A stretch of DNA of 64,000 nucleotides. Origin: Pelobates cultripes. Its lineage: Eukaryota; Chordata; Amphibia; Anura; Pelobatidae. The DNA lies in NCBI GenBank assembly GCA_933207985.1, contig OW240916.1:300389561-300453560 (forward strand), given 5' to 3'. Of this stretch, positions 46,210-57,725 are shown one piece after another (positions within the stretch are counted from its first letter, which is position 1; each line of letters starts with the position of its first letter). The position numbers were made by a program, and so were the translations under genes. The notes beneath the pieces are model-generated. The model had not been told where the DNA came from, did not search any database, and saw nothing but the letters and a program-made list of their open reading frames with translations.

Positions 46210-48977
46210 AGAAGCAAAATAAATTTGTACATTTCAGAGTCCCATGTGATCCTTTTAATGTAAAAACTGCAAGTACAGAGCGCTGGATAACAGAAAAACA
46301 CGGGCATAAAATGATTTAAGGCCATACCTTTCGGTGTTCTTGATGCCTACATTAAACTAAAAATACAGTCTGAACCAATTTCCTACTGTTACTTAAAAAT
46401 TCGAAAAAAATTCCTGTTGACTTCAAAATTGCAATCCAAAATCTTTTGGATTAACAAGCAATTTACGATGTCTAAATTAACTTTAGTAGGAGAGTCTTAA
46501 ACACTATAATTTTACTCTATGTTTTACTCTGTTCACATATTTTCAGTTTTGTTGGTTGTGATTGCTTGATTGCGTATAGTATTTGTGACTGTTAGTGTAA
46601 CAATATTCACTATGTAACCACATCACAAGATTATATTGAAATGTTTATTATTTTTCATTTTGGACCTTTAAATAATGAATGGTCAATTATTTCATATTAA
46701 CTTTCAAATCCTAATTAACTTATATGAAAAAAATACATGACCATCTTTGCTTAAAAAAAGGCTATTATTAAATATGGTAATGCATCCTTTCTACGAAGAA
46801 TAATCTATAATATTGATCCAATTGTAAAGAATAGTTGGACTGCTGTATATGAAATCTCTTTTTGTTTAAGTATCACTGGATGACTTATGGTACCTACTAC
46901 ATATATATTAATTAATTGTCCACTAGAGGGCAGTCTTTATTTGCCCTGGATATATTTTATAATGTTGATACCAGCTTCTTTCAAACATACCTTCTCCTAG
47001 TGGAAAAAAACTAAACAAAAACAAACCTATACTTTTAACACAATCCATAAACCTTTCCGTGCTGTGTGACTTTGCACAGTTAACCAGTATATTGTCTCCA
47101 AATATTTACGAGCTCTTTTTGTTTCCTTAATTGAAGAAAAAATACTAATTACAGCTCATAATACAGATACGAGAACAAAAAATGTAATCTTGTGTGCTAC
47201 TGTTTTCGAAACAGTCATTCCAGTAAGAAATAAGGTATATCCTGAAAGTGTATATTTTCAGACCAAATAGTAGTGTTATTACACGGATGAAAATGTTCTA
47301 AACTGCTGTTGAAATTGAGAGAACAGAGAAAAAAATACTAATAAAAAAATTGTGTGATTTGTAATTTTAAGTAAATAAAAAAATATAATTATCAGCTGTT
47401 GACTCTTTAAATTTAAAATGTGCAGTTTATCTTCTTTTATATGTGATTTTTAATAAAAGCATCAGGAAGTAAAGTAAGTCATGATGACAGACCAATCAGA
47501 GGTGATTTTATATATAAATTGAAGAGGGAAAGAATATATTCAAATTCCTACTCTTGGGTTATGGCATTATCCTTGGATAGCTTATAAATCCAAAACATAT
47601 TATGTATTATAAAAATCTTACCACAAATAATTTTGCACTTGTGTTTGCCAGGCCCATATATTTGTCAGTTAGGTAATACAAAATATACTTTCTAAATTGT
47701 ATATTAAAAGATAGAGAATCAGTTCTTGACAACTGGTATCTTTTCAAAATATACTTTAACTTTACTGCTATAAAATAGGGTTCCTGATTTTCCTCAAGGA
47801 AAATAATACCAATTTCACATCATCCTGCCAAGTCGCCTGTACTTAAAGGTGTTTTGAAGTAAAAAGATAATGACTATATGTCAATGTCATTTATGTGATA
47901 TGAACGCCACCCATACATTAGAGTCATGTTCTAAAACCTGTCATTGAACTTGTGCTTAAGTTATTGAGAAACAATGCAATTCACTCTGAGCACATTGAGA
48001 AGCGATGGATTTTAAAAATAGAATTGTTTTCATTTAAAATCTTTAATATGGTTAAAGAACATGAAACCAGCATTTTCTCCATCTAAACCTCCATTTGCGT
48101 TCACAATAAAGAAGAGAAAGCACTTCTAATTGAATTTTTGAGGAGGAAAGCACTTGTATGGCATTTGCCTACAAATATATTTTTAGAAGGTCACACAATG
48201 TGAGTGATTTCACAATTGTTTGATTCATTTGAGGACTACATATAGAGGTACATGCTGAACCACTCATGTAAGCCCTAAATATTGTCTGTTTTTGTACATC
48301 CCTTATATTTTTTTCACCCTCACCCTTCTCACAAAGCCCTATATTATTAAAGGTTTTTATATGCAGTAGCATATTATGAGACTTTCTACCAAGCTCAATT
48401 AAGTGAAATCTGTCCCTTTCCCATACTCTTCATAAGGCAATGATTAAAAAAAAAACAGACAAAAAAAAACAAGTGGACAATATCACTGGAAGGATTAAGA
48501 ACTCAAATGTGGACTTCCTACCATGTAGAAAAGACAAAAGCATACTGGAGTTACTTATTTAAATTACTGAACGAACTGATGAAAAACTATAAACAAATGT
48601 ACAAAAATACAATGCATGGGAATGATCAGGAGCTCATAGTTTCTCTTTTCAGGGATTTTCATATTTCAAAAGTGTATGCTCATATTTCGTGAAAAATCCA
48701 ATATAGAAGTAAAATAGTTATTTTCTTTTTAATCATTTTGGTATTATGTATATATACAGATAAATCATCTTTTATCAAGGGATATATAAGTCTAGATTCA
48801 CCTATTACAAGTGCAAGTCAGAACCAGAGAAGAGACATTTTGCTGGCCATCTTCAGATACACCAGTCTTTTAGTCTGTATCATTCCCAGAAGAGATTGTC
48901 CCATTCATGCAATCTTGAACCCTGGAGAACATGAGGTTGGAGATCTCACAGGGCGCATGAGAATGCATGATCAGGTG
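46210..48977. other. Intronic DNA, nothing recognised
   Basis: About 2.8 kb of AT-rich sequence with no recognised repeat boundary or coding match. Confidence 0.5.
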
Positions 48978-49112
48978 CAGGGGTAAGTAGCCTTTAGCAG
49001 TCCAGATGTTGTGGACTGGATATCCCTTGATGCTTTGCCAGGGAAGATGGCTCTAAGCATTATGACAGATGAAGTCCATGGCATCTAAAGTGCTGATGGT
49101 TGCCTATCCTTG
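48978..49112. mobile_element. hAT-type MITE (135 bp)
   Basis: The left end CAGGGGTAAGTAGCC and the right end GGTTGCCTATCCTTG are inverted repeats. The interior is palindromic (CCAGATGTTGTGGACTGG, GATGCTTTGCCAG, AAGCATTATGACAGATG). The 8-bp flanks ATCAGGTG (48970-48977) and ATCTAGTG (49113-49120) match at six positions, as expected for an aged hAT duplication. Confidence 0.78.
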
Positions 49113-49318
49113 ATCTAGTGATATGTTAGGTTCTATTTTAAGCTTATAAAGAAGAATTAGAACTTATCCTCTACAACAGTACTGACTAACCTGGGCTCCC
49201 CTTGATATTATGAACTATTTTCCCGTAATAAAAACATAAAAAATTAAGCCCTGCATTCAAGCTACTAGTCATGGGTGGTAGCAATGACTATCATACGCAA
49301 CAGCCCCAATACATACAA

Positions 49319-49490
49319 TAAAAAACAAAGAAAAAAGTTTCTTGTGCACTTTCCCAAATCCCAATGCATATTTCAATAACTGGATATTATTTTTTAGTGA
49401 TACTAAAAAAAAACTCCAGCTATAGAAATATGCATACGGATTTGAGATTTGAGTGCACTAGTAACTTTTTTCTTTGATTTTTATTTTTCC
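49319..49490. mobile_element. Palindromic element (hairpin MITE)
   Basis: AAAAAACAAAGAAAAAAGTT and TGTGCACT on the left are mirrored by AGTGCACTAGTAAC and TTTTTTCTTTG on the right. ATGCATATTTC pairs with GAAATATGCAT inside. Ends are not precisely defined; a GCATCATGGGAAATGTTGT stretch near 49524 may belong to a surrounding hAT-like element. Confidence 0.6.
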
Positions 49491-50248
49491 CATAATGCCC
49501 ACTCAGTGTATAGGCTGTCTGAGCATCATGGGAAATGTTGTCCACAAACCTTTAAGAAGTGTAGCCTTCTCTATTATCCCTTACTTTGTTTCTAGATTAT
49601 CTTCTTTTCCTGAACTGGTTCAGGCCTTTTCTTTCCCTCCCATTTTGACGTCTATCTTTATTCTGGAATCCACTATGTTCCCTTTAATTGGGAGAATACA
49701 GTGGTTATAGTTATTGTAGCATTGAGTTTACATCAAGATCATAGTCTCTACATTTAACAAGAACATGATCATTCAAAAACATTATAATATAATGTTTTAA
49801 TCATATGCTTACAAAATATAACAACCAGGAAATAAAGTCTTGCTTTTAAGTATTTACATTGTACATAAAAAAAAAAATATATCAATACTCAAACTGACAA
49901 ACACACCTGGCTGAGTTAGTTGCAATATTTGTCTTGCAAGATGTTTCATGCAAACGCATATGTTACAGTCACAGTTTTACAGCCTTAATAAAAAAGACAT
50001 GTTACCTTATTCTACTGATTGAAAAGCTTAACACCTTTGGGTCTACTGTTATGCTTACAAATGTGTATGCAATATGTTTTTTACATAAGTGCATTTGTTT
50101 TGCATGAACCAGTTATAATATCCTTTCTTTTTTTTATTTTGCTTAAATAACCATACAGGGTGAGTCACTCAAATGAGAATTCAAAGTGAATTAAAAATGA
50201 AAGGGTAAACAGTCAAACTGGAAAAAAATCAGTTTAATTACTTTGGTC
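49491..50248. other. Intronic DNA, nothing recognised
   Basis: AT-rich; no supported gene. Confidence 0.5.
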
Positions 50249-50324
50249 TTAATGGGACACTATAGGCTCCCAGACCATTTCAGCTCATTGAAGTGGTCAG
50301 GGTGAAGTGTCCCATGTTCCTTAA
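50249..50324. mobile_element. 76-bp TTAA mini-MITE (family B)
   Basis: TTAA at both ends. TTAATGGGACACTATAGG on the left is mirrored by GTGTCCCATGTTCCTTAA on the right, with a central hairpin GACCATTTCAG / TTGAAGTGGTC. Confidence 0.7.
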
Positions 50325-50599
50325 ACCTGCAAAGGTAATTAACATGGTTTTTAATAAAGCCATTAAATGTTGAGTTAACCCTCAAAGGTAATTATTCCTG
50401 TTTAGTTTTAGTTTTCTAAATATTATATTAGTCCAATAAAAAGGTACAAATCCATACTGCAATACTATGCTTATTATAGTATGCATATTGTCAACAGGAC
50501 AAGCTAATCAGCTGTGTCTAATTAGGTACAGCTCATCTAATCATTTTTTTAGTAAATATCCCATTACAATAGTCTTATTCTGATGTTTCCTTTCCTTTT

Positions 50600-51075
50600 T
50601 TAAAGAGACATTGTAGTCACTATAACCACTTTGTCTCTTTGAATTGGTTATAGTGCCTGGAGTGGCCTGGCACTGTCCCTCCATTCAGTGTTGCACCATG
50701 TTTGTGCAGTATGCCACAAAATAAGAGTCCCTGGCCACCCACAGTCCGGACCCTTCTGTATGTGTAGCTAAGGCAGAGATTACACACTTCCTTGTTGTCA
50801 TACCCATTCATACCATCAGTTGGAGCTCTGACATGTTAAAAGCAGTCAGCTGACAGACTCAGCCAATCACAGCTGCCCATTGCCTCTCAGGGTAATACTT
50901 CCTTATTAGCCAAAGCAGCACAGAGGGGATAGACTGCCATGGACTCTTGTTAAGCATTAAAACATTACAACATTAAAAACTGTTTAATGCTGAAAGAAAT
51001 GATGGTACCAGGGGACTCCAGACACTGTAACCAGTTTGAGATGAACCAGATACAGTGCCTACGGTGTCCCTTTAA
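50600..51075. mobile_element. TTAA-flanked MITE (family B)
   Basis: TTAA at 50600-50603 and 51072-51075. The left end TTAAAGAGACATTGTAG and the right end CTACGGTGTCCCTTTAA are inverted repeats. Internal TATAACCACTTTG / AATTGGTTATAG forms a hairpin. No coding capacity. Confidence 0.78.
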
Positions 51076-51139
51076 GGGATACTTATTACAAACTCATGCT
51101 CAGACAGCAAAAAGACTTGCTGAGCTTATAAAAAAAGTC

Positions 51140-51219
51140 TTAACCCCTTAAGAACACAAGTTCTGGAATAAAAGGGAATCATGATGGAATATTTCAGTCA
51201 TGTGTCCTTAAGGGGTTAA
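51140..51219. mobile_element. 80-bp palindromic TTAA mini-MITE (family A ends)
   Basis: TTAACCCCTTAAGAACAC on the left and TGTCCTTAAGGGGTTAA on the right, with TTCTGGAATAAAAGGGAATC in between. It is nearly the same sequence as 55531-55610. Confidence 0.85.
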
Positions 51220-52440
51220 TTACTAATAATCCCTTGGTTTGTACCAGAAAGCGATCCCATGTAACCGTTGTTTAACATGCATTTCAAGATGCAGCCAAGT
51301 GATTGATAGATCAAAAAAAAAATTAATTCAGCATATGACCTTTGACTTTATGTTTTTGTTTTTTTTTGCAAATGGCTTCTTTTGTGGTTAGTGTTCATGT
51401 GTGGACTTGCAATGACAGCACCCTTTAAAGGTACAGTATATAAGAAGGCATTGGCACATGAAGTATTTACTGCAACATTTCCTCAGCACCTGAGGTGAAA
51501 CAAAACATATTAATCATGTGTAAATATAGAAATTAAAATGTTTTCAAACATCCCTGGTGTTATTAGAAATCATCATTTAATTTCCCTCAGTTTCACATTT
51601 TGTCTGATTTAGCTCAATCAGATTTAGTGTTGCTCCTGCAACTTTAACAAACAGAACTAGGAAGTAATTAAACAAAGAACTGCAAATATGAGTGAAATTA
51701 TTTTTATAGACTACACCTATATTTCATGTATAGATTTAAGGGCAAAAATCTTGAAATAGAACAGTGGAATTATGACAGTGAGTGAATGATAGTGATGTTA
51801 GATATAATTTAGTTAGATGTAACTCTTATCATAGCCATTTCAGAAGTGGTTCTGGTGACAAGACCCTGTCCCTGGAGCCTGCTTTTCAAAAAATGTTTTG
51901 CCCTGGAGATAAATACTTTACTTCAATGCACAGGGCCTCCTATCTGGTCTTTCAAATACCAAGCTCGAATATTCTCTTCCAGCCTGGCGATATCAGTTGT
52001 GTGCTGTTTATTGAACAATCCGCACACACAGAAAACACACAGCATGCTAACCTTAACACACTGGTTATGCTGCCTATGGCTGGATGTGTTAAACACACAC
52101 AGTATCAAAGCTCCTGCTCTCAGGCTATTTAATCCTCTTACTTCCTAAAAATAGAAAAAATTATAAACAGGTTTAAAATAAAGAAAATAATTAAATAGGT
52201 TGTAGATTCTGCCCTTTGTCCTTCTTAGGTTCCGAAGACAGAGGGAAAAAAAGACAAAAGCACATGCCTCCCAAATATGCCACAAGCTATGACACGCAAA
52301 ATCTCCAGACGATGCTCTCTCCCCCTCCGAGTTTTCCCATAACAGTCCAGATTTACAATAGAATGGAATTTTGTTTTTTTTCTTGCTGTTTTACAACTAT
52401 CTTAGCATGCTTGTTTCACTGTTGGCCAAAAATTATATAG
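51220..52440. other. Unassigned DNA
   Basis: Open frames at 51782-52148 overlap in two frames without a family match. The text looks like repeat DNA but I cannot place it. Confidence 0.4.
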
Positions 52441-52529
52441 ACGGTTAAAGGGAGGAAGTTTGTCATTACAAATAGACATGTGCAATTCGTTTTGGGCCAA
52501 ATATGAATTCGGACGATTTTCGGGCAATT

Positions 52530-52690
52530 CGGACATTCGGGTACTTCCGAATGTCCGCATTGCCGAAGTGCCGAATTACCAAGGTCCCGAAGTTCTGAAA
52601 TTACCGAATTTCCGAAGTGTCGAAGTGTCAAAGTGACGAAGTTCCAAAGTTCCAAAGTGCTGAAGTTCCGAAGTTGCCGAAGTTCCGAAG
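52530..52690. repeat. CCGAAGT-type minisatellite
   Basis: A run of 7-12-bp variants such as CCGAAGTGCCGAATTACC, TTCCGAAGTGTCGAAGTG and CCGAAGTTGCCGAAG. It is preceded by ATTCGGACGATTTTCGGGC. A CpG-bearing short-unit array in otherwise AT-rich DNA. Confidence 0.85.
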
Positions 52691-53009
52691 CACAGTATTG
52701 CCTAAGTACTAATATACTTACACTGTATACAATTTTAAATAAAAAGTATACAAACATAGCCAGGATTCAGCTGTAAGCATTTGCAAAACTTACAACAATC
52801 AAGTAACATACATTCATATAAAATGTAAGTTACTTGGCCAGTCAGTGTAATGACAGGAATGAATAAGTAGATAACTCCCTAATTCCCATGGTATTAGGGA
52901 ACTATCTACTAAAAGGCTGAAAGACCTGAATTGGTCTTTCAGACAAATGTACTAATACTAAGTAAAGATTAGGGGCTGCTCACTGTAAAAAACAAACACA
53001 AACAAAAAA

Positions 53010-53390
53010 AACTGAGCGGTGGGTGGGGGCCCTAAATACTAATTGGGGGGTGGGGGCCCTAAATTAGAATGAGTGGGGGTCCTAAAATACTAATTAGAGG
53101 GGGGACCTAATGAACTCCCCCTGGCCCCCACCCCTGAGCAGTGGGTGGGGACCCTAAATTAGAATGAGGGGGAGGACCTAATGTCCTCCCGTTGGCCCCC
53201 ACCTCTGAGCGGTGGGTGGGGGCCCTAAAATACTAATTAGGGGGGACCTAATGTCCTCCCCCTGGCCCCCACCCCTGAGCGCTGGGTGGGGGCCTTAAAT
53301 ACTAATTAGGGGGGGACCTAATGTCCTCCCCAATGGCCCCCACGCCTGAGCGGTGGGTGGGGACCCTAAATAAAAACCCCTGTCCCCAAA
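53010..53390. repeat. GC-rich irregular tandem repeat
   Basis: Five partial units start at GAGCGGTGGGTGGGGG-like words (53014, 53136, 53217, 53277, 53348), each followed by CCCTAAATACTAATTAGGGG, ACCTAATGTCCTCCCC and TGGCCCCCACC in varying completeness. Unit length varies from about 60 to 122 bp. Strand asymmetry alternates between G-rich and C-rich blocks. Confidence 0.8.
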
Positions 53391-53677
53391 CCCCAAGTCA
53401 CCCCCCTCCAAAAAAAATTAACCCCTACCTACCCGCCTCACCCTAAAAATAATGAGGGACCATTTAACTAAGTACCTAAAAAAAAAAATTACCATTTGAT
53501 GTTTTCTTTCTTCTAAAATCTTCTTTTTTCAGCCCCCAAAAAGGCCAAATAAAAAGCAATAATAACAGACGCACTAAAAAAAAAAAAAAGCGCAAAAAAA
53601 ATCCATCTTCACCCAGCGAGGGCTCCGCGCAGATTGAGCTCTGCAGGGCGGGGGAAGGCTTATAAAGTTTAAGCCAT

Positions 53678-53872
53678 CCAATCAGAGTGCTCTTACAGGT
53701 AAATGAAGAGATTGATTGGTAAGTCTCTACATTTACCTGTCACAGCACTCTGATTGGTTGGTTTGAAATCCACGAATCAGAGTGCTCTGTGTCATTTTAC
53801 ACAGTGTGGGAAAGTTCTTTGGAATTTTCCCACGCTGTGTAATTTGACTCATAACACTCTGATTGGTGGATT
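53678..53872. repeat. Two adjacent hairpins built on the ACTCTGATTGG word
   Basis: Hairpin 1 (53678-53759) pairs CCAATCAGAGTGCTC and TTACAGGTAAATG with CATTTACCTGT and GCACTCTGATTGG. Hairpin 2 (53767-53872) pairs AATCCACGAATCAGAGTG with CACTCTGATTGGTGGATT, and ACACAGTGTGGGAAA with TTTCCCACGCTGTGT. They lie directly before the transposase fragment and may be the edge of a nested foldback insertion. Confidence 0.75.
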
Positions 53873-53887
53873 AAGACACACACTGAC

Positions 53888-54535
53888 TTCCCCAAGGCTC
53901 TGGCAGAGAAAACAATTAAAAAGGGGGAAACGGCTGCTCTCTGCCAGGACGAACTGCTGGCTCTGAAATACAGAGACAAAAAAGAGGTGTTCATACTGAC
54001 TACCATGCACAGTGAACACACAGTCCGTGGCAGACAGGAAACAAGACGGCTGCCTGTCTGTATTAAGCAATACAATAAACACATGGGGGGAGTTGACCTG
54101 TCTGATCAACTGCTGCTGCCATATCTGATAATGAGAAAGACCAGGGCCTGGTATAAGAAAGTGTGCATTTATTTAATGAAAATGGCTACTCACAATGCAT
54201 TCATCCTTTTCAAAAAGTCAAATCCTCAGCTAAAATGTACTTTTCTTGCATTTCAGTTTCAGCTAATTTCTGTGCTGCTCACTGAGTGCCACAGTGGGGA
54301 GCCATTAGCAGGGCCTAGCAGCAGAGATATTCAGACAGGTCACTTCTGCTTTCGGATACCACCAACCCCCCCAAAAAAGACCCCCCAGAAAAGGTGCAGG
54401 CTGTGTTACCAGAGAGGCATTCGAACGGAGACCAGTTTCTACTGCCCTGAGACCAGTTTCTACTGCCTCAGCGTCAGCGTTGCCTTTGTATTGGGAAATT
54501 ATTTCATACTCAGGGCCAATAAATTCTTGTTGTAG
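53888..54535 (+). pseudogene. piggyBac transposase, C-terminal fragment
   Basis: The frame reads FPKALAEKTIKKGETAA, then KYRDKKEVFILTTMH, then YNKHMGGVDLSDQLL, TRAWYKKVCIYLMKMATHNA and FLAFQFQLI. The GGVD aspartate corresponds to the third catalytic residue of the piggyBac DDD triad. A cysteine-rich tail follows (RCRLCYQRGIRTETSFYC), part of the C-terminal zinc-binding domain, with a short tandem duplication ETSFYC repeated. The N-terminal half with the first two aspartates is missing; hairpin DNA lies where it should be. The family excises and inserts DNA at TTAA. The remnant is inactive but is followed at 57215-57255 by a terminus of the local TTAA families. Confidence 0.88.
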
Positions 54536-54807
54536 TTCTTCTGTTATTTGACCACTGACTATATATATTTTTTTACTTTTATTTAGTTAATTGGGGTGGA
54601 TGATAGTTCCTGGGAAATTGGGGAGTTTAGTGCGTATGCTAGGGGTAAAAATACAAATAAAAAAATCCACAAAAAAATAAAATAACATTATTATAATATT
54701 GTTTTGTTAAAGTTCTTGTGTAAAAAGTTCAAAATGCTTAGGAAGTACAGTTAGAGAATTCTGACAGCGGATTCAGAGGTGACAAACAGTGCCTCAGAGT
54801 TTGATCC

Positions 54808-56830
54808 AAAATGGGACATGGACCCAGCATGAAAATTCAAAGTTTGAAACAAACCGGAAATGACCGAGTCTCAAATTTGCCCCTTCGACATCCACATATA
54901 TGTGGGAAAGGTACACAGAGGGGTATTGCTGTACTCAGACGACATAGCTGATTGACATACGAAGCGTTATACTGCCGTAGCACAACTTAGGATTGTAAAC
55001 TATGCAGTAAAATCTCAAAGTGTGTGTCAAAAAGGCAGAGAAAATGCTTACTACTACTAGACTTGGTACTCACTAGCGAAAAAATGATCCCACCCTAAGG
55101 TTCAAAATGGGCCTTTTGAAATACCCTGGGGTGTCTTCTTTAAAAAAATGGTAGGCTTTTGTGGGGGAAGTTTGAATTCTCAACCTGTCAAATGCCCCAA
55201 AATGGGACATGGACCCAGCGTAAAAATTCAAAGTTTGAAACAAACCTGAAATGGCCGAGTCTCAAATTTGCCCCTTCAACATCCACATATACCTGGGAAA
55301 GGCACACACGGGGGTATTGCTGTACTCAGACGACATAGCTGAGTGACATATGAAATGTTATACTGCAGTAGCACACCTAAGGATTGTAAACTATGCAGTA
55401 AAATCTCAAAGTGTGTGTCAAAAAGGCAGAGAAAATGCTTACTACTACTAGACTTGGTACTCACTAGCAAAAAAATGATCCCACCCTAAGGTTCAAAATG
55501 GGCCTTTAAAAATACCCTTGGGTGTCTTCTTTAACCCCTTAAGGACCAAACTTCTGGAATAAAAGGGAATAATGACATGTCACACATGTCATGTGCCCTT
55601 AAGGGGTTAAAAAGGGTAGGCCTTTGTGGGGGAAGTTTGAATAAGCAACCTGCTATTAGACCCCAAAATGAGTCATGCACCTATAAAATTCTGTAAAAAA
55701 AACAGAAATGGTCAGGTCTCTTAAATGGCAGTGTAGCTTCAGGAAATACAGCCAAAGGCATACATTGGGGGTATTGTTTTACTCACAGGAGATAGCTCAG
55801 CATAATTTGGGTTGTTTTATCATATTGGAACATATCAAATATACAAAATGCCCAGCACAAATGTAACACATAAGTTAAAAATTTGAAAAATATTCTTTTA
55901 CCACAAACTTTGACATATAATGGTGAAAAAATGGCGGCATGCTAAGGCACAATATATGCCATATGAGATACCCTGGAGTATCTACTTTCACAAATGGTAG
56001 GCCTTTTTGCGGTTATTGAAACAGTCAAACTGCTATAATGACCCAAATTGAAACATAAGCCCTGCAAATCTGTCTCTCAAAATTCTAGTCTAAAAACTGA
56101 AATGGTCATGTCTCCTTTATGGCAGTGTAGCGTCACGAAAAAGTGTCAAAGACATACATTGGGGGTATTGTTTTACTCAGAAGACGTAGCTGAGCATAAT
56201 TAGGGGTATTTGATCATAGTGGAACATATCAGTATTACACAAATGTAATGCTTAAGTAAAAAATGTGAAAAATATTTTTTAACACAAATTTTGACATAGA
56301 ATGGTGAATAAATGGTGACCTGTTAAGGTAAACTATGTGCCATATGAGATACCATGGAGTGTTTACTTTCATGAGTGGAAGGCCTTTGTATAAGGCATTT
56401 GAACAACCAAACTACTATAATGCCCCAAAATAAGACATAGGTCCATTAAATCCATCTTTGAATTTTCTAACTGTAGAAACTGAAATAGTCTGGCCTGTTA
56501 TATGGCATTGTAGCTTCCCAAAATAGTGGCAAAGGCATACAATGGGGTTATTGTTGTACTCAGCAGATGTAGCTGAACACAAAATGGGATTTTGACCAGG
56601 AATAGCACACAGCAGCTTTACAAAATACACATTTAAAAAACCTTGTTATATGTGTGTATTTCAAAAAAGAGAAAAAACACAATTTTACTACAATATGTAG
56701 CAGAGATTGGTGGTAAAAAGTGGCAAAATACCCTTAAATAAATAGCCTGTGATTTCTTCTTTATATAAATATATACTTTTGTGTAGCAATTTAGTTTTCT
56801 GTGACTGTTAAACTTACAAGTCAAACATAC
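54808..56830. repeat. Five-unit tandem array, about 385 bp per unit
   Basis: Unit starts are marked by AAAATGGGACATGG-like words at about 54808, 55199, 55665, 56044 and 56427. After subtracting the 76-bp net insertion in unit 2, spacings are about 391, 390, 379 and 383 bp. Each unit also has TATTG-TTTACTCAG-type and GATACC(C/A)TGGAGT-type words and GGTAGGC(C)TTTTG. Units 1 and 2 are closest; units 3-5 are more diverged. The unit resembles the internal blocks of the family A elements. Confidence 0.85.
55531..55610. mobile_element. 80-bp palindromic TTAA mini-MITE inside array unit 2
   Basis: TTAACCCCTTAAGGACC on the left, CCCTTAAGGGGTTAA on the right, with ACATGTCACACATGTCATGT at the centre. 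The neighbouring array unit 1 shows the empty site with a single TTAA at 55140-55143. This demonstrates TTAA target duplication. Confidence 0.92.
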
Positions 56831-57199
56831 CAACTTCTAAATTTTTTTCACATTTAAATTTTATATTACTCCTTGTATTTTGTGACCTGAAACTTTTAAA
56901 ATAAGCTGAAATCCTTTACATATTATGCACTTTGAAAAACAAGACACCTAAATGAATTTATTTTGAATTACTTTTCCTAAGCTGGACATATTATGTACAC
57001 ACTATTATTGCCAAAACTGTGAAAAAAATATATATTTTTTTCATTTTTTTTAATAATAAAGTAGATTTTATATATGTATAAGTCACATCAAAGTAAAGCC
57101 CATCTTATCCTTTAAAAAACAATATATAATATGTGTTGATTCAATAAATGAGAACGATGCAAATTGCAGTTGAACGCAAACAGCAAAAAATGCAAAAAT

Positions 57200-57255
57200 A
57201 GCTTGAGTTCTTAAGGGTATGTCCAGCTTCTGAAGCTGCGTCCTTAAGGGGTGAA
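57200..57255. mobile_element. Right terminus of the piggyBac-type element
   Basis: TTCTTAAGGGTATGTCCAG is followed by GCGTCCTTAAGGGG and then TGAA, a likely mutated TTAA. It has the same shape as the right ends of the family A elements and closes the segment holding the transposase fragment and the 385-bp array. Confidence 0.7.
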
Positions 57256-57363
57256 CCTAAATTTGTGATTTTGACAATTCACTTCAATCCAGATTTTAGT
57301 GAAAAAACCTTTAGTCATGTGTGAATACACATAATAGGATGTGCAAACTTTCTATAGATACAT

Positions 57364-57725
57364 ACAGGTGATACTCGAAAACTTTGAATATCGTGCAAAA
57401 GTTCATTTATTTCAGTAATGCAATGTAAGGGGAAACTAATATATGACATAGACGCATTACATGCAAAGCAAGATAGTCCAAGATGTGATTTGTCATAAGT
57501 GCGATGATTAGGGCTTACAGCGCATGAAAACCCCAAATCCACAATCTCAGTAAATTAGAATATTGTGAAAAGGTGCAATATTCTAGGCTCACAGTGTCCC
57601 ACTCTAATCAGCTAAGTAAGCCATAACACCTGCAAAGGGTTTCTGAGCCTTTAAATGGTTTCTCAGTCTGGTTCAGTAGGAATCACAATCATGGGGAAGA
57701 CTGCTGACCTGCTTGCATGACTTAA
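57364..57725. mobile_element. DNA transposon fragment, superfamily unresolved
   Basis: Words such as AAAGTTCATTTATTTCAGTA (57397-57416), TTAGAATATTGTGAAAAGG, TCCCACTCTAATCAGCTAA and CAATCATGGGGAAGACTGC are part of a cut-and-paste element that is widespread in fish and amphibian genomes. Only the terminal region is here and no frame remains. I cannot assign the superfamily. Confidence 0.55.

Noticed and set aside
51782..52148. Two overlapping open frames as a possible gene
   Set aside because: No domain, no splice-site support and no codon bias; likely repeat DNA.
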